Assembly: GCF_031845265.1 (NCBI RefSeq)
Contig: NZ_JAVRBG010000002.1
Span: forward strand, 276,693-340,692
Direction of reading: 5' to 3'
Length of the DNA stretch: 64,000 nt
From: Mesonia ostreae
GTDB lineage: Bacteria; Bacteroidota; Bacteroidia; Flavobacteriales; Flavobacteriaceae
Part shown: positions 1 to 7,586 of the stretch, in pieces
Layout of the letters: every line of letters begins with the position of its first letter
How positions within the stretch are numbered: position 1 is the stretch's first letter
The notes under the pieces: generated by a model
What the model was told of the DNA's origin: nothing
What the model saw: only the letters and a program-made list of their open reading frames with translations
Database searches by the model: none
Translations under genes and position numbers: made by a program

Positions 1-1
1 T

Positions 2-1171
2 AGAGAGAGTGCCAAGCAAAGTACAGGTCATGGCTCACCATTGCCACTATTGGTTCACGGTGGTCCTGGAAGAGCTGGAGGCGGAGAAGAAATGGGCGGT
101 AAACGCGGCATTAAACATTATATGCAGCGATGTGCTATACAAGGTTCGCCAACCACGCTCACTGAAATCACTGGAGTTTATCAAGCGAATGCGAAGTATA
201 AAGAAGCAGAAAAACATCCGTTTGCATATCATTGGGAAGATATTCAGCCAGGAATGTCTTTAAAAACACACAACCGCACCTTAACGGATACGGATATTGT
301 TAACTTCGGAAATCTAACTTGGGATCATTTCTACGCGCATACTGATATTACTTCCCTTGACGGAAGTATTTTTGAACAAAGAACGGCTCACGGTTACTTT
401 ATTATTTCCGCAGCAGCGGGATTATTTGTTTATCCTAATAAAGGACCCGTGGCAGCGAATTATGGTTTGGAGGAAATTAGATTCTTACGTCCGTTGTATC
501 ATAATGACACGATTCACGTTCGTTTAACCTGTAAAGAAAAAGTAGATCGGGAACAAAAAGGACAAGAATTACCTAGCGGAATTGTAAAGTGGTACGTAGA
601 AGTTTTTGACACCAATATAACCGACGGAAAGATACCAGAAGATGAAGCCGAAGAAAAAGAAGCTTTAGTTTGTATTGCCACCATTTTAACCATGGTGCAA
701 AAGAAACAAGATACCTTTACGGAAATAAACGAAGACGTGATCAATTCCGCTTTAGCGAAATTAAATGAAGATACAAAACCGGCTTGGGGAAGTATGAGAC
801 CTCAGCATATGCTAGAACATCTAGAGACGAGTTACCGTATCGCTTCTGGGGAAATTCAGGATTTTGAAATTGCAACGCCAGAGAAATATATAGAAGATAC
901 ACGTTCTACCTTATGGAATTATGAGGCAATGCCTAAGAATTTCAATTTTCCGTTATATGAAGAAGGAAAACTTCCTGAGTTGAAACACGAAAATCTAGCC
1001 GAAGCCAAAGAAAAGCTAAAAGAATCTCGTAAAGAATATATTGAATTCTTTAAAAGAAACCCTGATGCTACTTTAAAAAATGTTGTTTTTGGAGATTTAA
1101 CTAAATATGAATGGGAACTACTAGAACGCAAACACCTTAATCATCACTTTGAGCAGTTTGGATTGCTGTAA
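2..1171 (+). CDS. paaZ: PaaZ, 3' part, with C-terminal DinB/DUF1569-like domain
   Basis: Open from the window edge, so the 5' part is missing. It is the bifunctional ring-opening hydrolase/aldehyde dehydrogenase of aerobic phenylacetyl-CoA catabolism, acting in the cytoplasm. The first ~50 residues carry the last aldehyde dehydrogenase motif (HGGPGRAGGGEEMGG). Then follows a MaoC-like hot-dog hydratase domain of ~150 residues (GNLTWDHFYAHTD, RTAHGYFI). The last ~150 residues are extra compared with E. coli PaaZ: MRPQHMLEH and HLNHHFEQFGLL fit the DUF1569/DinB-like four-helix superfamily, whose histidines can bind metal. An enoyl-CoA hydratase and paaY lie downstream on the same strand but are separated by other genes. 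The family call is firm; the name of the extra domain is inferred from short motifs. Confidence 0.9.
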   Translation, partial: RESAKQSTGHGSPLPLLVHGGPGRAGGGEEMGGKRGIKHYMQRCAIQGSPTTLTEITGVYQANAKYKEAEKHPFAYHWEDIQPGMSLKTHNRTLTDTDIVNFGNLTWDHFYAHTDITSLDGSIFEQRTAHGYFIISAAAGLFVYPNKGPVAANYGLEEIRFLRPLYHNDTIHVRLTCKEKVDREQKGQELPSGIVKWYVEVFDTNITDGKIPEDEAEEKEALVCIATILTMVQKKQDTFTEINEDVINSALAKLNEDTKPAWGSMRPQHMLEHLETSYRIASGEIQDFEIATPEKYIEDTRSTLWNYEAMPKNFNFPLYEEGKLPELKHENLAEAKEKLKESRKEYIEFFKRNPDATLKNVVFGDLTKYEWELLERKHLNHHFEQFGLL

Positions 1172-1191
1172 GCTTTCCGTAAAGGTATAGA

Positions 1192-1263
1192 AAAAGCCGT
1201 CTAATTGAGGAAAAGATCCTGAAACAAGTTCAGGATGACAAATTTCTTTAATTAAACGGCTTT
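1192..1263. terminator. Nested hairpin terminator after paaZ
   Basis: The outer stem pairs AAAGCCGT (1193-1200) with ACGGCTTT (1256-1263), extended by AATT/AATT. The inner loop holds a second perfect stem, ATCCTGAA (1216-1223) with TTCAGGAT (1229-1236). It lies between two convergent genes and could serve both. The inner palindrome resembles a short dispersed repeat common in flavobacterial genomes. Confidence 0.6.
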
Positions 1264-1284
1264 ATTAATTTTAGTAAACTTAGT

Positions 1285-3426
1285 TTACTTCACCAAAGTC
1301 AATTCATCAATAAGATGGGTGGCTCCAGCATATTTGTCGATTAAAAATAATACGTATCTAATGTCGACACTAATGGTGCGCTGTAACTCATCATCAAAAA
1401 TTACATCTCCCGCCATAGCTTCGATGTTTCCGTCAAATGCCAAACCAATCAATTCTCCTTTTCCGTTAAGAACAGGCGAGCCAGAGTTACCCCCAGTAAT
1501 GTCATTATCGGTTAAAAAGTTGACAGGTAAATAACCGTCTTTATCGGCATACTGACCAAAATCTCTGCTTTCATATAAATCAATTAATTTTTTAGGCATA
1601 TCAAATTCTTCATCACCAGGCTGATATTTTGCTACAGTTCCTTTGAGGGTTGTGTAATAATTTTCCCTAGCATCATTGCTAGGGTCTTTAGGAAGAGCTA
1701 CCACTTTACCGTACGTTAAACGCAAGGTGCTGTTCGCATCTGGGTAATATTTTTCATTTGGATTTTGCTCGCGCATTCCTTCAATCATCAATCTAAAAGC
1801 TTTTTGATACTTGTCGTCCCATTCTTTCACTTCTTCAGATTTTGCTCTATAGCGAGTCAATAAATCGTTAGAAAGGGCATACATAGGGTCATTGTTAAGC
1901 TCCTCGATGTCTGGATTGTTTAAAAATGCTCTAAAAGTTTCTTCAGATTTAAAAATGCTATTTTCTAATACATCATCTACATATTTCTGCCATGCATCTG
2001 CGTCATTATCATTATTATCGGCAACTTCTTTTACCATAGGAGCAATATCATTTGCTTTTTTAGCATATAAATGCAATTGAGAAGCCAAAACATCTTTTTC
2101 TAAAGGAAGGTACAAACCGTCATATAAATTACTGATTTCTTTTTCCAATTCTGGAAGTATCTCTGCTTGTTTCGCTTCATTTTGCGTAAGGTAATATTCG
2201 GTCGTTTTGCCTAAACGATAAGGTACTGTGGCTATTCTAGTACGCAATAAAAGACTCAAATAATTACGGTGTTCACTACTTTCGTTTGTTCTTTCGTAAT
2301 ATTTATTAATCACAGGCATAACCTCTTGATACTTGTCTGTTTTTTGCTTTTTGGCCCACTTTTTAAACTTTTTCTCTGCTTTGCGTTTACTTTTAGCCGT
2401 TTTATGCTGCTTTAAGGCATCAATCATACCTTGTCTATTTTTCCAATAATTGGCAATTCCTGCATAGCTAGAAGCATAATCCAGATTTACTTGTGGTTTT
2501 TCGTCCATATATTTCTTCATCACATCCATAGATGTTTTTGAAGCTTCTACCCAAGCAGGGTAAGCATATTCTACGTTTTGCTCAATTCCGCCAGCAGGCA
2601 TCCAACGGTTAGTTCTTCCAGGGTAACCCAAAATCATAGCAAAATCATTTTCTTCAAAACCTCTAATGCTCGTTGGTAAGTGGTATTTAGGATTTAAAGG
2701 CACATTATCTTCAGAATATTCTGCTGGATTTCCATCCTCATCGGCATATACTCTAAATAAGGCAAAATCTCCCGTATGGCGTGGCCACTCCCAGTTATCT
2801 GTATCACCACCAAATTTTCCAATATCTTTAGGAGGCGTTCCAACCAAGCGCACATCATTATAATCTTGATATACAAAATAGTAAAACTCGTTACCGCTAT
2901 AAAAAGACTTTACGGAAACGGTATATTTTCCATCTTCGCTGTTTTCTTCCTGTATTTTAGCCATTTCTTTATTTAGAGCAGCTTCACGTTCATCTTCGCT
3001 CATTTGGTCGTTTACCTGCGCTAACATACGTTTGGAAACATCGTCCATACGTACAAAAAACCGAACTGAAAGGTTATCTGGTTTTAGTTCTTCTTTATGA
3101 TTTTTGGCCCAAAACCCGTTATTGAGGTAATCGTTTTCTTCTGTAGAAAGTTCGGCTATATTTCCGTAGCCACAATGGTGATTGGTAAGCACCAATCCTT
3201 TGTCTGAAATAATTTCTGCCGTACAGCCGCCACCAAATTGTACAATGGCATCTTTTAAGCTGTGGTTGTTGATGCTGTAGATTTCTTCGGGCGTTAATTG
3301 AAGCCCCATTTTTTGCATATCTACGTAGTTGAGACGCTCTATATGCATTAAAAACCACATTCCTTCATTAGCCTTTACAGGTAGAATGAATGTAGCCAAG
3401 AGTAAACAAAAAAATAATTTTTTCAT
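1285..3426 (-). CDS. S46 family dipeptidyl-peptidase, DPP7-like
   Basis: 713 residues with a Sec signal peptide (MKKLFFCLLLATFILPVKA). S46 peptidases are periplasmic serine enzymes that remove dipeptides from N-termini to feed amino-acid uptake. The chymotrypsin-like triad is visible: His84 in TNHHCGYG with Cys68 and Cys85 placed for a disulfide, Asp in the conserved DTDNWEWPRHTGDF block, and Ser648 in GGNSGSP. The position that sets S1 preference reads Gly666 (AFDGN), as in P. gingivalis DPP7 (Gly673), so hydrophobic P1 residues are predicted rather than Asp/Glu. A second S46 gene at 9.1-11.3 kb has Arg there. It converges on paaZ and shares the hairpin terminator region. Confidence 0.93.
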   Translation of the reverse strand: MKKLFFCLLLATFILPVKANEGMWFLMHIERLNYVDMQKMGLQLTPEEIYSINNHSLKDAIVQFGGGCTAEIISDKGLVLTNHHCGYGNIAELSTEENDYLNNGFWAKNHKEELKPDNLSVRFFVRMDDVSKRMLAQVNDQMSEDEREAALNKEMAKIQEENSEDGKYTVSVKSFYSGNEFYYFVYQDYNDVRLVGTPPKDIGKFGGDTDNWEWPRHTGDFALFRVYADEDGNPAEYSEDNVPLNPKYHLPTSIRGFEENDFAMILGYPGRTNRWMPAGGIEQNVEYAYPAWVEASKTSMDVMKKYMDEKPQVNLDYASSYAGIANYWKNRQGMIDALKQHKTAKSKRKAEKKFKKWAKKQKTDKYQEVMPVINKYYERTNESSEHRNYLSLLLRTRIATVPYRLGKTTEYYLTQNEAKQAEILPELEKEISNLYDGLYLPLEKDVLASQLHLYAKKANDIAPMVKEVADNNDNDADAWQKYVDDVLENSIFKSEETFRAFLNNPDIEELNNDPMYALSNDLLTRYRAKSEEVKEWDDKYQKAFRLMIEGMREQNPNEKYYPDANSTLRLTYGKVVALPKDPSNDARENYYTTLKGTVAKYQPGDEEFDMPKKLIDLYESRDFGQYADKDGYLPVNFLTDNDITGGNSGSPVLNGKGELIGLAFDGNIEAMAGDVIFDDELQRTISVDIRYVLFLIDKYAGATHLIDELTLVK

Positions 3427-3510
3427 GGAATAAATAGATGTTAATTAATTAAAATAAATATAATTTCTGAAGTTTTTTTACGCAATAAAGATACTTCTTT
3501 CCGCTAAGTA

Positions 3511-3695
3511 ATACCAAATTAGTTTTGAAATGTCGTAAGTAAAGCGAAGTTGCTTTTTTGTTATAAGACGCTGCAATTTGTTTGCATAGCCTTAGCTATG
3601 GAAACTATGAGCAACCCGTCCGACCGGAACGGGCGGGGAAAATATAACGAAAAACGAACGAGATTTAATACGATATTACATTGCTATTTTGGTAT
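3511..3695 (+). repeat. MITE-like element, copy 1
   Basis: 185 bp bounded by ATACCAAATTAG and CTATTTTGGTAT, a 12-bp terminal inverted repeat with one mismatch. No coding capacity. A second full copy lies at 44707-44868. This copy carries ~23 extra GC-rich bases (CCCGTCCGACCGGAACGGGC...) after ATGAGCAA that the other lacks, an apparent nested insertion. No clear target duplication was seen. Confidence 0.7.
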
Positions 3696-3908
3696 AAGAC
3701 TGCGGGGAGCTGAAAAAGTTTAATCAATGAGATGAAATATTGATTTTTTTGATTTGAAAGAAGTCCGAAGAAAAAAGAAACAGGTTAATATTTCTTCAGA
3801 ATATAAAAAGTAAAGCAAGCTAAATTTCTTTTGAAAAGAGAAGGTAAATAATTTAAGTATAGAGGTGTTAATCGTCTAAAAAGAGATTAAATTTAGACTA
3901 ATTGACTA

Positions 3909-3956
3909 ATACCATTTTAGCCTTATAATGTCGCATTCGAACTCGTTCATTTTTCA
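3909..3956 (-). repeat. Partial MITE-like copy, inverted
   Basis: ATACCATTTTAGCC followed by TAATGTCGCATTCGAACTCGTTCATTTT is the reverse complement of the right end of the element at 44707-44868, with a few mismatches. Only ~48 bp remain. Lying opposite to the copy 200 bp upstream, it may mark an older insertion or a rearrangement end. Confidence 0.5.
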
Positions 3957-4080
3957 GCAGAATTAAAATACTTTGATGCTATTTATAATTCTTGTTTCTT
4001 TAGGCGAATGTTTTTATTTGCAAAAAATAAAAAAATGAATATTTATGAATATTTAATTGATTCTAACATTTTTTTTCCGT

Positions 4081-4992
4081 ATGCGACTAAAAAACAAAAA
4101 ACACAATTGGGCATTGTATATGGGACTAGTTTTAAAACTAGTTCCTTTTTTTTCATTAATCATTTTTTTCTTTATTTTTTCAGATACGGTTGAAAAATAT
4201 ATTAATTTAGAAACGAATGACTTTTCTTTTTTGGGGTCAAAAGAAAAGTTCATAATATCACTCTTTTGGTCTGCATTGATTGCACCCATCTATGAAGAGG
4301 TCATATTTGATGGAGCATTTTTAAAGAATAAGATTTTTAAATGGATTAGTTACCTGGGCTTATTAGGTTTTACACTTTATTTTAATAGAAGTGTTTACAG
4401 TTTACTTTTGTTAATATTATTTTATGTTATTGCATATTTTAATAAAAAATCAGGAGATGATAGATATAAAACATATATAATTTTGACAAATGCAATGCTT
4501 TTTTCTGCAGTTCATATCAATTTTTTTGATTTTAATACACTTACACCAATTTCTTTAGCTTCTAGATTTGGAGGGCACCTATTGGCTTTATGGCTAGTTG
4601 TAAACTATAAATTAATCTATGCTATATTCTTACACATTTTTTGGAATACATCTTTAATCTTGATTGGTTTATTTGCTGATAACCCATTAAGTGAAGTAAA
4701 AGAAATAGAGTCGATATACTATCAAAATAATTATATTCATATAAAATATAATGAATCTCCAAACTTTCAATCTGAAAATGTCAATTTCACAAAAGAAAGT
4801 AATTGGTCTCTCCAATCAACAAAAGTAGAGACTTTGCTTAAAATGAGATTCGTGAATTCAGATTCAATCTTAAATTTATATTACACTAATAATAAAAGAT
4901 ATGACTTTGATATTCAATTTAGGAGAAATTCAGACGATAAGGGTCAGGTTCTCCATTTTTTAATTGAGGATTCATTATTGATTAAAAAGTAG
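4081..4992 (+). CDS. CPBP-family intramembrane protease-like protein
   Basis: 303 residues from the ATG at 4081; a TTG 24 bp upstream is less likely. Multi-pass membrane protein. The CPBP (Abi/Rce1-like) motifs are present: Glu72-Glu73 in YEEVIFDG, His145 in FSAVH, and His185 with Asn189 in LHIFWN. These motifs build the glutamate-based active site of intramembrane endopeptidases. The Arg that normally follows (EExxxRG) is Asp here. About 100 soluble residues follow the last helix and match nothing I recognise. The gene is clearly richer in AT than its neighbours and sits beside MITE-like repeats, which suggests acquisition. Activity is uncertain because of the Arg change. Confidence 0.7.
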   Translation: MRLKNKKHNWALYMGLVLKLVPFFSLIIFFFIFSDTVEKYINLETNDFSFLGSKEKFIISLFWSALIAPIYEEVIFDGAFLKNKIFKWISYLGLLGFTLYFNRSVYSLLLLILFYVIAYFNKKSGDDRYKTYIILTNAMLFSAVHINFFDFNTLTPISLASRFGGHLLALWLVVNYKLIYAIFLHIFWNTSLILIGLFADNPLSEVKEIESIYYQNNYIHIKYNESPNFQSENVNFTKESNWSLQSTKVETLLKMRFVNSDSILNLYYTNNKRYDFDIQFRRNSDDKGQVLHFLIEDSLLIKK

Positions 4993-5060
4993 ATGAATTA
5001 TATTCATGAAATTTTTTCTCCATTTTTAATGCAATAGTAAATAATCAATTTTGAAATTCT

Positions 5061-5068
5061 TATTTTTG
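5061..5068 (+). promoter_or_regulatory. -7 box of enoyl-CoA hydratase promoter
   Basis: TATTTTTG matches the Bacteroidota -7 consensus TAnnTTTG exactly, 18 bp before the start codon, implying a very short leader. No good TTTG box was found at the expected spacing. Confidence 0.4.
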
Positions 5069-5085
5069 AATACAAAAAAAAAACT

Positions 5086-5841
5086 ATGAGCGAACAAGCA
5101 TACGTTAAGAAACATATAGAAGATAATATTGCTACGGTAGAATTTTTTCATCCAGCGCATAATTCTTTACCAGGAAATATTTTGGCACAATTAGCCGATA
5201 CAATTACAGAAATGGGACAAAATGATGAGGTCTTAGTGATTGTATTAAAATCTGGCGGTGATCGTACTTTTTGTGCGGGTGCTAGTTTTGAAGAATTGAT
5301 TTCTATTGCCGATGAAAAAACGGGCGAGAAATTTTTTAGTGGTTTTGCTAACGTGATTAACGCTATGCGAAAGTGTCCTAAATTTATTATTGGTCGGGTT
5401 CAAGGGAAAACTGTTGGGGGCGGAGTAGGACTCGCTTCTGCAGTGGATTATTGTATGGCGACTAAGTTTGCGTCTATTAAATTGAGTGAATTAAATTTAG
5501 GTATTGGGCCTTTTGTTGTTGGTCCCGCTGTTCAACGAAAAATAGGAGCGAGCGGAATGTCGCAAATTGCTATTGATGCCAATTCTTTTTACTCACCAGA
5601 ATGGGCCAAGCAAAAAGGCTTGTACGCCAACGTTTATGATTCTACAGAAGAATTGGACGAAGCTGTTGCCGATTTAGCAAAAAATTTATGCGGTTACAAT
5701 CCAGAAGCGGTAAAAGAGATGAAACATATGTTTTGGCGAGGCACCGAAGATTGGGACCAGCTACTTAATGAGCGCGCTAAAATAAGCGGCCGCTTAGTGC
5801 TCTCTGATTTTACGAAGAAGAAATTAAAGAGGTTTGAATAG
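5086..5841 (+). CDS. Enoyl-CoA hydratase/isomerase family protein
   Basis: 251 residues of the crotonase fold, probably acting on phenylacetate-derived CoA intermediates (PaaF/PaaG type) in the cytoplasm. The oxyanion-hole segments are visible as FCAGASFEEL and KTVGGGVGLA. The region of the first catalytic Glu reads KLSELNLGIGP. The second catalytic Glu of classical hydratases is not obvious in GASGMSQIAIDANSF, so isomerase or another crotonase reaction is also possible. It lies between paaZ and paaY on their strand, which supports a role in the same pathway. Its last 20 bases are repeated exactly 57 bp downstream (5878-5897), next to the broken IVP island. Confidence 0.85.
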   Translation: MSEQAYVKKHIEDNIATVEFFHPAHNSLPGNILAQLADTITEMGQNDEVLVIVLKSGGDRTFCAGASFEELISIADEKTGEKFFSGFANVINAMRKCPKFIIGRVQGKTVGGGVGLASAVDYCMATKFASIKLSELNLGIGPFVVGPAVQRKIGASGMSQIAIDANSFYSPEWAKQKGLYANVYDSTEELDEAVADLAKNLCGYNPEAVKEMKHMFWRGTEDWDQLLNERAKISGRLVLSDFTKKKLKRFE

Positions 5842-5898
5842 AATATTGATGAGAGGTGAGAGGGGAGACGTGAGAAAAAATTAAAGAGGTTTGAATAA

Positions 5899-6342
5899 TA
5901 GAGGGTAGTGGGTAGTTTGTAGAGGGTAGCAATATGAAAAGTAATTATCATTTTAAATTTGAAGAATTAAAAGTTTATCAAAAAGCTATTGAATTTGGTG
6001 AAATGGTTCATTTTCAAATATCCACTTTTCCAAAAATTGAAGATTACCGATTGTAGGCACAATTTGCAAGAGCTGCGGACTCGATAGCATTTAATATTGC
6101 TGAAGGTTCTGGAAGTTCTGATGCAAGTTTCTTGAATTATTTAAGAATCGCAAGAGATAGTTCACGTGAATGTGTTGCTGCAACAACCAAAGCTTTATTA
6201 AGAAATTATATTACTTATGAAGAAAGTGAAAAAAATCGAGGCTTATTGATTGAAATTAATAAAATGCTTGCAGCCTTAATGAAACATTTAAAAAATAAAT
6301 AATAACGTACTACCCTCTACTCACTAAAAACTACCAACTATC
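5899..6342 (+). mobile_element. IVP-type island flanked by inverted low-complexity repeats
   Basis: The left flank (5899-5933, units such as GTAGAGGGTAG and GGGTAGTTT) is the inverted counterpart of the right flank (6307-6342, CTACCCTCTAC...AAAACTACC), so the enclosed gene could sit on a long hairpin. A further one-sided low-complexity tract (GAGAGGTGAGAGGGGAGACG, from about 5850) lies outside. The same architecture recurs at 13.4-13.8 kb. The mobile nature is inferred; no transposase is present. Confidence 0.5.
5934..6302 (+). pseudogene. Four-helix-bundle (23S rRNA IVP / S23-like) protein, nonsense-interrupted
   Basis: From the ATG at 5934 the frame reads a typical IVP/S23-like protein: FEELKVYQKAIEFGEMVHF, then ARAADSIAFNIAEGSGS, then SFLNYLRIARDSSRE. 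A TAG at 6054-6056 interrupts it after DYRL. The frame is otherwise open to TAA at 6300, giving ~121 residues, the usual family size. There is no frameshift. Related proteins are encoded in intervening sequences of 23S rRNA genes and resemble Avd of diversity-generating retroelements, but free-standing copies like this have no known function. An intact relative lies at 13440-13805. Confidence 0.75.
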
Positions 6343-6942
6343 ATGATTTACAAATTCAAAAATCACATTCCCGTAATTCATGAAAGCAGTTTTGTGCATC
6401 CGCTAGCGGCGGTTACGGGAAATGTGATCATCGGGAAAGACTGTTATATAGGTCCGGGTGCTGCGATACGTGGCGACTGGGGCGAAATTGTATTGGAAGA
6501 TGGTGTAAATGTGCAAGAAAACTGCACAGTGCATATGTTTCCGGGTAAGAATATCAGGCTAAAAAAAGGAGCGCACGTGGGGCACGGAGCCATTATTCAC
6601 GGCGCCAATTTGGGCGAAAATTGCCTAATTGGGATGAATTCTGTCATTATGGACGATGCCGAGATTGGTGACGAATGCATTGTAGGTGCAATGGCTTTTG
6701 TTAAAGCCGAAACCAAAATAGAAAAACGCAGTCTGGTAGTAGGCAATCCAGCCAAAGTAATAAAAAAAGTTTCAGATGAAATGATAGCTTGGAAAACCGC
6801 TGGAACAAAATTATACCAACGCCTACCGGCCGATTGTCATGAAAGTCTGGAAGAAGTAGCGCCGCTAAGAGAAATTCCTGAAAACCGACCCAAACAAGAA
6901 AATTTTTACCGGACCTTGCAAGAGATGAAAAAGGAAGATTAA
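6343..6942 (+). CDS. paaY: PaaY, gamma-carbonic-anhydrase-like hexapeptide protein
   Basis: 199 residues with a left-handed beta-helix of hexapeptide repeats (GNVIIGKDCYIGPGAAIRGD onwards). His64, His81 and His86 (VHMFPG, HVGHGAIIHG) match the zinc-binding histidines of gamma carbonic anhydrases. PaaY is described as a thioesterase that removes dead-end CoA adducts in phenylacetate breakdown. The block GDWGEIVLEDGVNVQENC, the C-terminal helix and the paa neighbours favour PaaY over a general carbonic anhydrase. It starts directly after the right flank of the IVP island, and its stop overlaps the convergent acetyltransferase gene by 4 bp. Confidence 0.87.
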   Translation: MIYKFKNHIPVIHESSFVHPLAAVTGNVIIGKDCYIGPGAAIRGDWGEIVLEDGVNVQENCTVHMFPGKNIRLKKGAHVGHGAIIHGANLGENCLIGMNSVIMDDAEIGDECIVGAMAFVKAETKIEKRSLVVGNPAKVIKKVSDEMIAWKTAGTKLYQRLPADCHESLEEVAPLREIPENRPKQENFYRTLQEMKKED

Positions 6943-7505
6943 AAAAGTTTCTTTTGCAAATGCTCGTATTTGTGTCCACCTAAATTTTTGTTATTAACGA
7001 CTTTAAAATCGAGTCGCTCATACAAACGTTTTGCTTTGGGGTTTTCTGTATCTACTAATAAGCCGAGATGAGAATGCTTTCTTTCACGAGCAAGATTTTC
7101 GGCATACTCTATAAGCTCACTTCCAATTTTTTTTCCGCGAAAGCGTGGATCTACACTTAGCGCATCCAAATAAAATTCTCCAGCTTCCGTTTCTGGAGTT
7201 AATTGATCTTTAAAATCTTGATTTTCTTGTAAGTAGACTTGTAATTTTTGCTGAAGCTTTACATGTTTATCTGAATCATAAGCAATAAGAGCTCCAACGC
7301 ATTCAGACTCTGAAAAAGCAACTAGGCTGTGAGCATAACTGTACAAACTCTCTTCTAGCAAAAACTGATCTTGTAAAAATGCTAATGCTTTAGTTTTGTT
7401 CTCTTCCCCCAAGTAAAAATAAATTAAATCTTCCATAGCGGGCAGGATCAATTCCGCGAAAGCTAATGCATGCTGTTTTTGAGCTGATATAATTTCTAAA
7501 TGCAT
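6939..7505 (-). CDS. GNAT family N-acetyltransferase
   Basis: 188 residues. The acetyl-CoA binding motif A is visible as LSVDPRFRGKKIGSELI, followed by the GNAT motif B region with VDTENPKAKRLYERLDFK. The substrate cannot be predicted; the overall pattern resembles GNATs that modify small amines or protein N-termini. It is convergent with paaY, overlapping by 4 bp, and divergent from the symporter gene. Confidence 0.85.
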   Translation of the reverse strand: MHLEIISAQKQHALAFAELILPAMEDLIYFYLGEENKTKALAFLQDQFLLEESLYSYAHSLVAFSESECVGALIAYDSDKHVKLQQKLQVYLQENQDFKDQLTPETEAGEFYLDALSVDPRFRGKKIGSELIEYAENLARERKHSHLGLLVDTENPKAKRLYERLDFKVVNNKNLGGHKYEHLQKKLF

Positions 7506-7547
7506 AAATTAGTGCGCTTTTACCAGAAGTAGGAAGAAGCAAGATAA

Positions 7548-7555
7548 TATCTTTG
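7548..7555 (+). promoter_or_regulatory. -7 box of symporter promoter
   Basis: TATCTTTG fits TAnnTTTG, 31 bp before the symporter start. The -33 region (TTTA at 7518-7521) is weak. Confidence 0.4.
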
Positions 7556-7586
7556 TGGAAATCTCCAATATCCTTAACCACTTATT

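Larger units (their letters stand above)
3427..4080. other. Non-coding region with MITE-like repeats
   Basis: No gene is supported here. The stretch holds a full MITE-like copy (3511-3695) and an inverted partial copy (3909-3956), with strongly AT-rich filler between. It separates the DPP7-like gene from the CPBP gene. Confidence 0.6.

Noticed and set aside
2..1171. paaZ as a truncated pseudogene
   Set aside because: The frame is open to the first base of the window, so the missing 5' part is only the window edge.
1319..1534. Reading frames opposite to the S46 peptidase and other large genes
   Set aside because: They are antisense shadows without start signals, motifs or independent support.
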